From: Candidatus Woesearchaeota archaeon
Lineage (GTDB): Archaea; Nanobdellota; Nanobdellia; SCGC-AAA011-G17; GW2011-AR17
DNA: 12,915 bases
NCBI GenBank assembly: GCA_018302165.1
Contig: JAGWAA010000022.1
Coordinates: 1 to 12,915, forward strand
Direction of reading: 5' to 3'
This document shows, in pieces, positions 6,379 to 12,729 of the stretch (the first letter of the stretch is position 1; each line of letters begins with the position of its first letter). The position numbers and the translations under genes were made by a program. A model generated the notes under the pieces. The model was not told the DNA's origin, made no database searches, and was given only the letters and a program-made list of their open reading frames with translations.

Positions 6379-7119
6379 CTAAATTAATTTTAAAATTTCT
6401 TTTTTTGTATCTTCGGGTGATGAAACTTCAATACATTTGACTCCAGTTTGGATTACAGGAAAATCATTTCCACCCTTTTGAAGCTTATCGCCGATAAAAA
6501 GTATTTCTTCTTTTTTGAAACCCAAATTTACCATAATTTGTTGCATACCATAGGCTTTATCGATACCTTTTTGAGTTATATCTAAAGAAGTACCACCACC
6601 AAAATTAATATCAAATTCAGTTATATATTTTTCAAGAATTTTCTTCATTGCTATTCGCTTGGAACAATCAGGATCCCATTTACTTTTTAATTCAACAGGT
6701 GCTTGTTGTCCTAATGCAGAGAATGTAACTTGGCTTATCCTATCTTCAATCAAATCACCATAAGTAACCTCAGGATGATAATTAATTTCATCACACATTT
6801 TTTGAAGTGCACTAATAATCTTTTGTCTTTCTTCTAACTTCATATCATGATTATAAATCTGTTCCCATTCATTCTCAAATTTATAGAATGCCGTAGAACA
6901 TGTTGGGAATAAAAATAATTTTTTTAATAAAATTTTATCATCACAATTAAGAGTTGCAAGAAATTGTTTTTTATATTGATTGTATGTGCCTCCGGAGATA
7001 ACTGCTACGGATTTTTTTTCTAATAATTTTTTCAAAAGAGTAGACATTTCTTCATCCATAGGACATTTACTCAGTGAAAGCGTACCATCAAGATCAAATA
7101 CAATTAAATTATAGGTCAT
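6379..7119 (-). CDS. Phosphomannomutase-like HAD-IIB phosphatase/mutase
   Basis: Eukaryote-type phosphomannomutases convert mannose-6-phosphate to mannose-1-phosphate, the precursor of GDP-mannose. The HAD motifs are visible: FDLDGT with nucleophile D9 and acid D11, VISGGT at 40-45, lysine K188 in the cap-return segment QKGIDKAYG, and metal-binding GDKLQKGGND at 210-219. The cap has EDRISQVTFSALGQQAP at 125-141 and KWDPDCSKR at 147-155, characteristic of PMM-like HAD-IIB proteins in archaea and bacteria. The closing SSPEDTKKEIL matches the eukaryotic PMM end. At 246 residues it has the family length. A plain sugar-phosphate phosphatase is the alternative. The neighbouring nucleotide-sugar dehydrogenase and the glycosyltransferase at 10561 support sugar activation. 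The stop is TAG. Confidence 0.8.
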   Translation of the reverse strand: MTYNLIVFDLDGTLSLSKCPMDEEMSTLLKKLLEKKSVAVISGGTYNQYKKQFLATLNCDDKILLKKLFLFPTCSTAFYKFENEWEQIYNHDMKLEERQKIISALQKMCDEINYHPEVTYGDLIEDRISQVTFSALGQQAPVELKSKWDPDCSKRIAMKKILEKYITEFDINFGGGTSLDITQKGIDKAYGMQQIMVNLGFKKEEILFIGDKLQKGGNDFPVIQTGVKCIEVSSPEDTKKEILKLI

Positions 7120-7139
7120 AATTTTAAATTAGATTTTAG

Positions 7140-7149
7140 TTTTAAAAAG
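7140..7149 (-). promoter_or_regulatory. TATA box of the HAD gene
   Basis: The minus strand reads CTTTTTAAAA, centred about 25 bases before the ATG at 7119. The core is shared with the lysA promoter. The message would be leaderless. Confidence 0.55.
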
Positions 7150-7161
7150 TTTATGAATAAT

Positions 7162-7169
7162 AAAAAAAA
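7162..7169 (-). terminator. T8 terminator of the radA operon
   Basis: Eight T on the minus strand begin at the first base after the radA TAA. It is the longest T run seen after any gene here and lies between radA and the separate HAD promoter, which suits an archaeal U-tract terminator. Confidence 0.5.
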
Positions 7170-8126
7170 TTATTTTGCATCAATTATGCCTTTCTCAGAA
7201 ATTCTAAATATTGCTTCACCATCCGCTAAGTATGGACTGTCAACCAACTTTGCAACTCTAGTATCACCTTTTCCACGACGTAAATAAATTCTGGTTTGAC
7301 TATTGTGACCAACTATGTTACCCCCGATTGCTGCAGTCGGATCTCCAAAGAAAGTATCTGGTTTTGCCATTACTTGGTTTGTTACATAAACGCAAAGATT
7401 GTATTGATCTGCAATCTTCATTAATGCATGCATGTGTTTGTTAATCTTTTGTTGTCTATCAGATAATGTACCCCTACCAATAAATTCTGACCTGAAATGA
7501 GTCATTAATGAATCAACAACTACCAATTTAACATTCAATTGTTCTTTTTCTATTAAGTCTTCAATTTTTTCTGCGCACATCATTTGATGATCAGAATTGA
7601 AAGCTCTAACAACTTTTATGTTGCTTAAAATTTTTATTGGGTCTAAATTATTATTCTCACAAATTTCTTTTATTCTTTCTGGACGAAAAGTGTTTTCAGA
7701 GTCTATCCAAATAACAACAGAAGTTGGTTCACCTTCTTCGTTAACAAACAAACCATTAATTGCTAATTGATGTGCTAATGCAGATTTTCCAGAACCGAAT
7801 TGACCATAACATTCTGTTATCCCGCCAGATTCCATTCCACCATTGATCATTGCATCAAAAGATTTTGAACCTGTAGGTATTCTAATGATAGTATTTCTTT
7901 TTTCTAAAAGATCAGCACCAGAAGTGAAACCCATATCTAAATTATTTCTCGCAGCATTAATCATTTTTCTTGCTACTGCTTCACCAATGCCTGCACACTC
8001 GACTAATTCTCCAGGGCTTGCTACAGCCATAGACATTAGATTAGTGTAACCTGCATCTTTTAATTTCTCTGCGGTTGCTGCGCCTACTCCCGGTAAATCC
8101 TCAATTGATAGCTCCTTTTTGTTCAT
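7170..8126 (-). CDS. radA: DNA repair and recombination protein RadA
   Basis: RadA is the archaeal RecA/Rad51 recombinase; it forms ATP-dependent filaments on single-stranded DNA and carries out strand exchange. The N-terminal helix-hairpin-helix domain is clear (SIEDLPGVGAATAEKLKDAG, then GIGEAVARKMINAAR to about residue 61). The linker GFTSGADLL at 66-74 is the Methanococcus-type polymerisation motif. Walker A is GQFGSGKS at 108-115 and Walker B is KLVVVD at 200-205. DNA-binding loop 1 has FRSEFIGRGTLSDRQQ near 211 and loop 2 has FFGDPTAAIGGNIVGH at 259-274, which includes the DP ATP-cap. The length, 318 residues, is normal. The ATG at 8126 has a GGAGGG ribosome site (8132-8137) and overlaps the upstream gene by 26 bases, so translation is probably coupled. 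Confidence 0.96.
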   Translation of the reverse strand: MNKKELSIEDLPGVGAATAEKLKDAGYTNLMSMAVASPGELVECAGIGEAVARKMINAARNNLDMGFTSGADLLEKRNTIIRIPTGSKSFDAMINGGMESGGITECYGQFGSGKSALAHQLAINGLFVNEEGEPTSVVIWIDSENTFRPERIKEICENNNLDPIKILSNIKVVRAFNSDHQMMCAEKIEDLIEKEQLNVKLVVVDSLMTHFRSEFIGRGTLSDRQQKINKHMHALMKIADQYNLCVYVTNQVMAKPDTFFGDPTAAIGGNIVGHNSQTRIYLRRGKGDTRVAKLVDSPYLADGEAIFRISEKGIIDAK

Positions 8127-8364
8127 TTTCTCCCTCCAAGAGCAAATGTTCTTGTGCTTTTCTTAATAACACTAAAACTCGCTCTATATCTTGTTTCCTG
8201 AGATGTAGCCTTTGGTCACGAGTGAGACTATTGTTGTCCTTCCAAGTTTTTCTTATAGTTATTGTTTGATAACCAACAATACCAACATCCTCGAAATCCT
8301 TCTCGTTTTCCCATATACTTAATTCAAAGTTTCCTGACTTTAAACTTTTTAATAGCTTTGACAT
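8101..8364 (-). CDS. Small PC4-like or ssDNA-binding-type protein upstream of radA
   Basis: An 87-residue protein I can only place tentatively. It has a predicted four-strand N-terminal half (GNFELSIWENEKDF, then VGYQTITIRKTWKDN) and a C-terminal helix DIERVLVLLRKAQEHLLL. This strand-strand-helix plan with W..NE, WKDN and a final amphipathic helix resembles small archaeal proteins of the PC4/Whirly or PurA-like single-strand-binding type. The charged tail EGENEQKGAIN is encoded in the overlap with radA. The ATG at 8364 is chosen because GGAGGAG lies seven bases before it. It is the first gene of the radA operon, so a role in ssDNA handling or recombinase loading is a fair inference, not a demonstrated function. 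Confidence 0.7.
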   Translation of the reverse strand: MSKLLKSLKSGNFELSIWENEKDFEDVGIVGYQTITIRKTWKDNNSLTRDQRLHLRKQDIERVLVLLRKAQEHLLLEGENEQKGAIN

Positions 8365-8368
8365 CTTT

Positions 8369-8375
8369 ACTCCTC
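8369..8375 (-). promoter_or_regulatory. Strong Shine-Dalgarno of the radA operon lead gene
   Basis: On the minus strand the leader ends TATAGGAGGAGTAAAG before the ATG at 8364. This is the only lead gene in the window with a clear Shine-Dalgarno; the others appear leaderless. It decides the start codon and implies a real 5' untranslated region. Confidence 0.65.
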
Positions 8376-8381
8376 CTATAC

Positions 8382-8432
8382 TAAACTTTTGTTTAAAAAG
8401 CCTGCGCGGGCGTTTGTCCTGTCCGGGGCTTT
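8382..8432 (-). promoter_or_regulatory. Structured GC-rich leader of the radA operon
   Basis: In minus-strand RNA, AAAGCC (8432-8427) can pair with GGCUUU (8402-8397) around a 24-base loop that is strikingly GC-rich for this genome. A second hairpin UAAAC-AAAA-GUUUA spans 8395-8382 just before the Shine-Dalgarno. GGCUUUUU can instead pair with GCC at 8411-8409, giving a small hairpin followed by five U, like a terminator. The two pairings exclude each other, which is the layout of an attenuator or riboswitch. It matches no class I know. Confidence 0.4.
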
Positions 8433-8448
8433 GTTATTATAAGAAGAG

Positions 8449-8462
8449 ATTTTATTTAAACA
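8449..8462 (-). promoter_or_regulatory. Probable TATA box of the radA operon
   Basis: The minus strand reads GTTTAAATAAAATC, placing transcription start near 8431, at the base of the AAAGCC stem. Other TATA-like runs on this strand (CTTATAATAA at 8434-8443, TTTATAAATAA near 8483-8493) are alternatives, so the start is uncertain. Confidence 0.4.
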
Positions 8463-8495
8463 TTTGGAAGCTTTATATGTGTTATTTATAAAAAA

Positions 8496-8510
8496 CCGAA
8501 ATATTTTCGG
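8496..8510. repeat. Perfect palindrome CCGAAA-TAT-TTTCGG
   Basis: A six-base perfect inverted repeat with a three-base centre lies in the divergent region between the radA operon and the kinase gene, about 40 bases from the kinase TATA box and about 35 bases upstream of the likely radA-operon TATA box. It could be an operator for a dimeric regulator or a small hairpin. Only the symmetry and position support it. Confidence 0.4.
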
Positions 8511-8549
8511 AGTACTGTTGTTTCTTAAGAGTAGTTATAAATGGAAAAA

Positions 8550-8557
8550 TTTATAAA
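8550..8557 (+). promoter_or_regulatory. TATA box of the kinase gene
   Basis: TTTATAAA is centred about 26 bases before the ATG at 8579. A similar GTTATAAATGG occurs at 8534-8544 but is too far away. The message would be leaderless. Confidence 0.6.
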
Positions 8558-8578
8558 TCAAACCTCTAAGGAATATTT

Positions 8579-10495
8579 ATGGCTTCCGAAGAAATTAATG
8601 GACTAAGATTTTATAATTCTGGAGATTTATTATATAAAATTGTTAGAAAAGAAGCTGAAGAATTGGAAGGATTGAAGCATGGTGCTTTTCCAAGAGTTTA
8701 TGGAACATATTCACATAAGGACGAAAGAGGATTAGTAGAAAAAGGGTTAGTTATGGAATATATTCCTGGAGAAACTCTTGAGGATAAAATTAAAAATGGA
8801 GTTAATGTTGAGGAAAGTTTAAGATATTTTGAAAAAGCAGTTGAGGCATTGGATTATTTACATAATGCAAATGGTTTGAGTAAAGCACATAGAGATATTA
8901 AACCTGAAAATATAATTATTGATGAAGAAGGGAGATTACGAATTCTAGACTTAGGAAGTGTAACTGATAAAGTTGGAACAACTTTTGGAACAACTTTGAA
9001 AACTTTTCAAGGAACAGTGAAATATGCTCACACAGAACAAATTATTGGAGATGCTTCAGCAGCAACTGATTTGTATTCATTAGGGTTAGTATTATATGAA
9101 TTGGTTTGTGGAGAAATTAAAACAAGTGAAATTGGTAAAACTCATGAAGCTGTTGACTATGATAAATTTCGTTCTAAAATTGGTAATGAGAGAGCAGAAA
9201 TTGTTACTGAGGTTTTGAGAGGAATGCTAGAATTGAAGTACAAATCTGGTACAGAATTGATGAGGGATTATAGAAGAGAAAGAGTAGTTGTCCAAGAAAG
9301 ATCAAATAATACATGGAATATTCCTGATATTGAACCTCGGAAATTTGTAAATGATATATTACATTCAGACGAAAATATTGGATTAATGCAAAGCTCTCTA
9401 AAAGAATATTTATCAAGAAATGAAAGATTAATTGGTGAAGAAGAAAAGCAAAGAATAAAAAAAATTATTGATAGACTAGAAAAAAAAGAAAATCCAATTT
9501 CTATGGCTATCGAGCAATTTAGAACTTTCCCTAAAGAAAGAATTTTTGGTTCTAGTAGAGAGGATATATGGGGACTTGAAAGGCTTGTCTTTAATGAAAA
9601 TGGAAATTATGAAGGAAAATTAAAGGATGATGAAGATTTTAGAGGTTTAGTTGAAAAAGCATATGAAAAAGGGATTAATGTTAATGATTTAGAAGAATTC
9701 ATTATTATGGTCTCTAGATATAATGATGAAATATTTCAAATGTCTCCAAAAAGGATTAAAGATATAAGAAGAAGAGTAAAAGACAGATTAAATCTTGAAG
9801 AAGAAGTTGAAAATTCTTATAATTTGGATTTAAGTGATCCAAGGAATAGGGCATTAACAAGTGTCTTAGCAGAGGATCATGTTATTCATGCAGGGATTAT
9901 AAGCAGAAATACTGATGGGACTGGATTCAAGCCATTAAGTCCTTTTGGTAATGAAATTGACGCAACGTTAAGAAGTTTTCTTTCAGTCATCCCAGCTACA
10001 TTGGGTTTTGGATATTTATTCTATGCAATTGCAGGAGGAAGTTTTTCTGGAGGTATGGATGTGATTGCTGGAGTTGTTGGTGGTTCATTAGCAGGAGTAA
10101 CCTTTGGACCAAAAATTTATGATTTTATTAGTAACAAACTAACAAGAAATAATTTCAATGGTAATTTCAGTTTACATTATGACCCAAAGGAAATAATTGC
10201 TGCAGTTAGTGAGTTGATTGATCATGAAACAAACATTTCTACTTTAAAAGAAAAAGTTGAAAAGAAAGGTAGAGAGGAAGGAGTTGGTTCACCAATTAAA
10301 TTAATTAGAGATGTTACTGAAGATTATAGAAAAGCTCTACCACAGATTACTGAAGAACCGGAATCCATTAATTATGATGAATTAATAAAAAAATCTTCTA
10401 CTAGAATTATAGAATTAGAAATACAAGAAAAATATAAAAATGAAGGATCAAAAAGAAAAAAAATAATTAAAAACTTGGCAAATAACAAAAACTAA
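8579..10495 (+). CDS. Membrane-anchored Ser/Thr protein kinase with truncated N-lobe
   Basis: An eukaryotic-type (PknB-like) protein kinase. Visible motifs: HRDIKPEN at 104-111 with catalytic D106 and N111, LDLG at 123-126 (DFG equivalent, D124), the activation segment FQGTVKYAHTEQ at 143-154, and DLYSLGLVLYEL at 164-175. The N-lobe is very short: no glycine-rich loop is visible and the ATP-binding lysine is probably K20 in LYKIV. Residues about 245-455 form a charged, mostly helical unrecognised region. Two hydrophobic stretches at about 466-485 and 493-510, Gly-rich and joined by SFSGG, look like a membrane hairpin. The last 125 residues are a charged helical tail. Kinase and tail would both face the cytoplasm. 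It could be a pseudokinase, but the catalytic loop is intact. Confidence 0.85.
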   Translation: MASEEINGLRFYNSGDLLYKIVRKEAEELEGLKHGAFPRVYGTYSHKDERGLVEKGLVMEYIPGETLEDKIKNGVNVEESLRYFEKAVEALDYLHNANGLSKAHRDIKPENIIIDEEGRLRILDLGSVTDKVGTTFGTTLKTFQGTVKYAHTEQIIGDASAATDLYSLGLVLYELVCGEIKTSEIGKTHEAVDYDKFRSKIGNERAEIVTEVLRGMLELKYKSGTELMRDYRRERVVVQERSNNTWNIPDIEPRKFVNDILHSDENIGLMQSSLKEYLSRNERLIGEEEKQRIKKIIDRLEKKENPISMAIEQFRTFPKERIFGSSREDIWGLERLVFNENGNYEGKLKDDEDFRGLVEKAYEKGINVNDLEEFIIMVSRYNDEIFQMSPKRIKDIRRRVKDRLNLEEEVENSYNLDLSDPRNRALTSVLAEDHVIHAGIISRNTDGTGFKPLSPFGNEIDATLRSFLSVIPATLGFGYLFYAIAGGSFSGGMDVIAGVVGGSLAGVTFGPKIYDFISNKLTRNNFNGNFSLHYDPKEIIAAVSELIDHETNISTLKEKVEKKGREEGVGSPIKLIRDVTEDYRKALPQITEEPESINYDELIKKSSTRIIELEIQEKYKNEGSKRKKIIKNLANNKN

Positions 10496-10505
10496 TAGAG
10501 AGATA

Positions 10506-10510
10506 TTTTT
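10506..10510 (+). terminator. Short T-run after the kinase gene
   Basis: GATATTTTTC lies 11 bases past the kinase stop and before the next promoter. Five T and no hairpin make this a weak call. Confidence 0.25.
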
Positions 10511-10530
10511 CAACCAAACTGATGAAAAGG

Positions 10531-10538
10531 TTTATAAA
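10531..10538 (+). promoter_or_regulatory. TATA box of the glycosyltransferase operon
   Basis: TTTATAAA is centred about 26 bases before the ATG at 10561 and is preceded by GAAAAGG, a BRE-like stretch. No Shine-Dalgarno precedes the ATG, so the mRNA should be leaderless. Confidence 0.6.
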
Positions 10539-10560
10539 TGATTAATTTTGGTTTTTAAAG

Positions 10561-11286
10561 ATGAAAAAATTAACAGTTTTAATCCCATGTTATAACGAGG
10601 AGAAAGGAATAGGGAAAGTTATCAAAAGTATTCCTAAAACTAAGTTAAAAGCTATAGGGTATAAAGTCGATGTTCTAGTCGGGGATAATAACTGTAAAGA
10701 TAAAACTGCAGAAATAGCAAAGAAAGCTGGTGCGACGGTAATTTCTGAAAAGAAAAAAGGGAAAGGGAATATGGTTAAGACCCTTGTTAAAAATATTTCA
10801 AAAGATACTGATATTGTTGTAATGCTTGATGGGGATAATACTTACAAACCACAAGAGATGTTAAGATTGATAGAACCAATTGATACTGGTTCATGCGATG
10901 TTGTATTAGGTTCAAGATTATCTGGTCATATTACTCCCGGTTCAATGCCGACATTCAATAGAATGGGAAATTGGATGTTTACTTTTTGGGTAAGGGTATT
11001 TTATCATGGAAATGTTACTGATGTTTGTACAGGATACTTTGCATGGAAGTATGCGAATGTAAAACAATTATTCAAGTTCATCAACTCTGAAGAATTCACT
11101 TTAGAAATGGAAATGGTTACAAAGATGGCAAAGTTGAATTATAATATAATTTCAGTGCCAATCACTTACGATCAAAGAGGACAATCATCCTCAGAATTGA
11201 AAGCGTTAACAGACGGAAGAAAGATTATGTTTGAAGGGATTAAAAATTTAAATTGGAAGCCTTATGCAAACTCTGAGGCCAAATGA
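10561..11286 (+). CDS. Family 2 glycosyltransferase, polyprenol-phosphate mannose synthase-like
   Basis: A GT-A fold enzyme that transfers a sugar from a nucleotide donor. Seen in order: LTVLIPCYNEEKGI at 4-17, VGDNNCKDKTAEIA at 40-53, LDGDNTYKP at 89-97 with the metal-binding DGD, VVLGSRLSG at 114-122, NRMGNWMF at 133-140 and DVCTGYFAWK at 154-163. This order, with GSR and TGY, is that of the polyprenol-phosphate mannosyl- and glucosyltransferase group, which charges membrane lipid carriers for N-glycosylation. No C-terminal membrane segment is present, so it would act at the inner membrane face as a soluble or peripheral protein. The donor may be GDP-mannose, given the phosphomannomutase-like gene at 6379. 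It opens an operon: the next ATG overlaps its TGA by four bases. Confidence 0.88.
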   Translation: MKKLTVLIPCYNEEKGIGKVIKSIPKTKLKAIGYKVDVLVGDNNCKDKTAEIAKKAGATVISEKKKGKGNMVKTLVKNISKDTDIVVMLDGDNTYKPQEMLRLIEPIDTGSCDVVLGSRLSGHITPGSMPTFNRMGNWMFTFWVRVFYHGNVTDVCTGYFAWKYANVKQLFKFINSEEFTLEMEMVTKMAKLNYNIISVPITYDQRGQSSSELKALTDGRKIMFEGIKNLNWKPYANSEAK

Positions 11287-11747
11287 TTTTTAGTGAATTA
11301 ATACAAGGATTCTTGGAACATAAAGAATTTATATTTTTTAATCATTTAGTTCATGTTTTTGCAGGTGCATTTATTGCTACAGTAATATTTCCTTTTTTGA
11401 ATAATAGATATAGATCAAGATATAATTATGTTTTGACTGTGTTTTTCCCAGCAATGTTTGGTTCTTTATTTCCGGATATGATGTTCATTATTTCAACATT
11501 GATTAAGAATAGATCATTAACTGGGTTATTTGATGCATTATCTGGTGGTGGAGATGTGTATAGTACATTTCATTTTGCATTCCCTGTGATATTAGTTATA
11601 CCATGTGTAGTATTTTTTGTATTAATCATTAATAAAATTTTTAAAAGAAAATTTGATGAGTTTGGTTGGAAAGGATTGATTTTAATGAGTTTAATTGGAT
11701 TGTTTAGTGCTTTATTGCATATATTGATGGACTCAGTGGGGTTCTAG
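11283..11747 (+). CDS. Membrane protein resembling DUF457/YdjM metal-dependent hydrolases
   Basis: A 154-residue integral membrane protein with about four hydrophobic segments, near residues 22-40, 49-72, 97-119 and 130-150. His and Asp sit within or beside these segments in the DUF457/YdjM pattern: H21 and H24 in NHLVHVFAGAF, GSLFPD with D65, STFHF with H97, and LLHILMD with H146 and D150. That family is described as membrane-bound metal-dependent hydrolases, with the substrate unknown in most members. The assignment is by pattern and not certain. The ATG overlaps the glycosyltransferase stop (ATGA), and GAGG at 11275-11278 can serve as ribosome site, so translation is coupled. The TAG stop falls inside the Shine-Dalgarno of the next gene. 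Confidence 0.65.
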   Translation: MIFSELIQGFLEHKEFIFFNHLVHVFAGAFIATVIFPFLNNRYRSRYNYVLTVFFPAMFGSLFPDMMFIISTLIKNRSLTGLFDALSGGGDVYSTFHFAFPVILVIPCVVFFVLIINKIFKRKFDEFGWKGLILMSLIGLFSALLHILMDSVGF

Positions 11748-11752
11748 GAGGA
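11746..11752 (+). promoter_or_regulatory. Shine-Dalgarno for the first tandem paralog
   Basis: AGGAGGA overlaps the upstream TAG stop and lies 11 bases before the ATG at 11764. It is the strongest ribosome site in this operon and fixes the start. Confidence 0.6.
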
Positions 11753-11763
11753 ACAAAGAAAAA

Positions 11764-12108
11764 ATGGAAGATATATTTGAAATTAATGGAAACACATATT
11801 CGGTTGGTGATAATGGGCTTTGGTATGTTAATGGAAAACCAGAAAGACATAGATTTGTTGGGAGTGCATTTTCAGATGATGGTTTAGTAGGAATCATGGA
11901 GCAAATTGGAAAGGGGAAAGTAAGAAATTTTGTTCCGTATTTTAAACAAGGTAATCATGCAATTGCAGTAGTTGGAGCAAGAACAGAATTATGCTTAGAC
12001 GAGAAGAAGTTGGAATTAGATTTTAATAAAAAATATGCTGTACATATTACTGCACCAATAGAAATATCTTATTGTGATTTAAGAATAGGAGAAGCAAGGG
12101 TAGAATAA
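11764..12108 (+). CDS. Small beta-rich protein, first of a tandem paralog pair
   Basis: I do not recognise the family. The 114 residues have no signal peptide or membrane segment and look mostly beta. A start block MEDIFEINGNTYSVGDNGLWYVNGK leads to GSAFSDDGLVGIMEQIG, then NHAIAVVGARTEL, a charged KKLELDFNKK, and ITAPIEISYCDLRI. Each block has a counterpart in the next gene: MEKIF, DNGVWYV, GSVKAD, YYAVAIGNTEI, LELKI and SPIECVYRRI. The two therefore arose by duplication and have drifted to roughly one-third identity by eye. It has two cysteines (in ELCLDEKK and SYCDL), the second aligned with one in the paralog. It lies inside the glycosyltransferase operon. A cytoplasmic partner of the small membrane proteins is possible. 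Confidence 0.75.
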   Translation: MEDIFEINGNTYSVGDNGLWYVNGKPERHRFVGSAFSDDGLVGIMEQIGKGKVRNFVPYFKQGNHAIAVVGARTELCLDEKKLELDFNKKYAVHITAPIEISYCDLRIGEARVE

Positions 12109-12109
12109 A

Positions 12110-12436
12110 ATGGAAAAAATATTCAAAGCAGCAGGTATTGATTATTATTTAGATAATGGTGTATGGTATGTTGGAGAAAGAAAAAAATCAACTTCTGTTA
12201 TTGGTAGTGTAAAGGCTGATGAAGAAACTATTGGTCATGTAGTAGATGACCTAATACATAGAGGGAATGCTATGGGATTTACACCAAGTTTAGTTGTTGG
12301 TTATTATGCTGTTGCTATTGGGAATACTGAAATTATTAGAAGGGAAAAAGGAGTATTAGAATTAAAAATTACTGAAGAATCTAATGTAAGTGTTACTTCA
12401 CCAATAGAATGCGTGTATAGAAGGATAGAATTATGA
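12110..12436 (+). CDS. Small beta-rich protein, second of a tandem paralog pair
   Basis: A 108-residue paralog of the preceding protein, starting one base after its stop. Shared landmarks are MEKIF at the start, DNGVWYVGER, IGSVKADEETIGHVV, YYAVAIGNTEI, GVLELKITEE and SPIECVYRRIEL. It has a single cysteine (SPIEC), in the place of one in its partner. It has no membrane segment. Only a weak AAGGG precedes its ATG, so translation is probably coupled to the upstream gene. Retention of two diverged copies side by side suggests they form a heteromer or serve related ligands; that is inference. No function can be assigned. Confidence 0.75.
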   Translation: MEKIFKAAGIDYYLDNGVWYVGERKKSTSVIGSVKADEETIGHVVDDLIHRGNAMGFTPSLVVGYYAVAIGNTEIIRREKGVLELKITEESNVSVTSPIECVYRRIEL

Positions 12437-12729
12437 ATTTGGAATCAAATGAACTTGAAGAATTAAAGCGAATTAAAATAAAATATTTTGCTAAAAGAGC
12501 TTCCTTAGAGATAGGAGCCGCTATTGGTTATGAAATCGCTACATTAATGTGTTTAGTCATTGATACTGGGAATCCGATTACAAATGCAGTAGTTGTAGGT
12601 TTACCTTTAGGAGTTTCTGTGGTTTATGCAAAAAGAAGTATTGAAAATTATATTATTCATTGGGCGATTGGTAAAGGAAAATTAGATGATTTAATAATAG
12701 AATTATATAATGGGAAAAAAAATGTATAA
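12433..12729 (+). CDS. Small membrane protein with two predicted membrane segments
   Basis: A 98-residue protein of unknown family. A charged N-terminus (ELEELKRIKIKYFAKR) precedes two hydrophobic stretches, about residues 24-44 (ASLEIGAAIGYEIATLMCLV) and 50-66 (ITNAVVVGLPLGVSVVY). These are separated by DTGNP and followed by a charged tail with a helix, KLDDLIIELYNGKKN. This is a hairpin with both ends predicted inside. The ATG overlaps the previous TGA as ATGA, and AAGGAT upstream may serve as ribosome site. The following gene overlaps it by eight bases, so both belong to the glycosyltransferase operon. Confidence 0.7.
   Translation: MNLESNELEELKRIKIKYFAKRASLEIGAAIGYEIATLMCLVIDTGNPITNAVVVGLPLGVSVVYAKRSIENYIIHWAIGKGKLDDLIIELYNGKKNV

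Noticed and set aside
7843..8269. Two plus-strand open frames opposite radA and the upstream gene
   Set aside because: They are mirror images of well-supported coding regions, lack ribosome sites and match nothing known.
8397..8432. GC-rich island as a CRISPR repeat or box C/D RNA
   Set aside because: It occurs once only, so it is no array, and no RUGAUGA or CUGA boxes are present.
8542..8607. Short open frame of 21 codons overlapping the kinase start
   Set aside because: Its ATG lies upstream of and its frame runs through the TATA box at the expected distance from the kinase ATG, so it would not be on the transcript.
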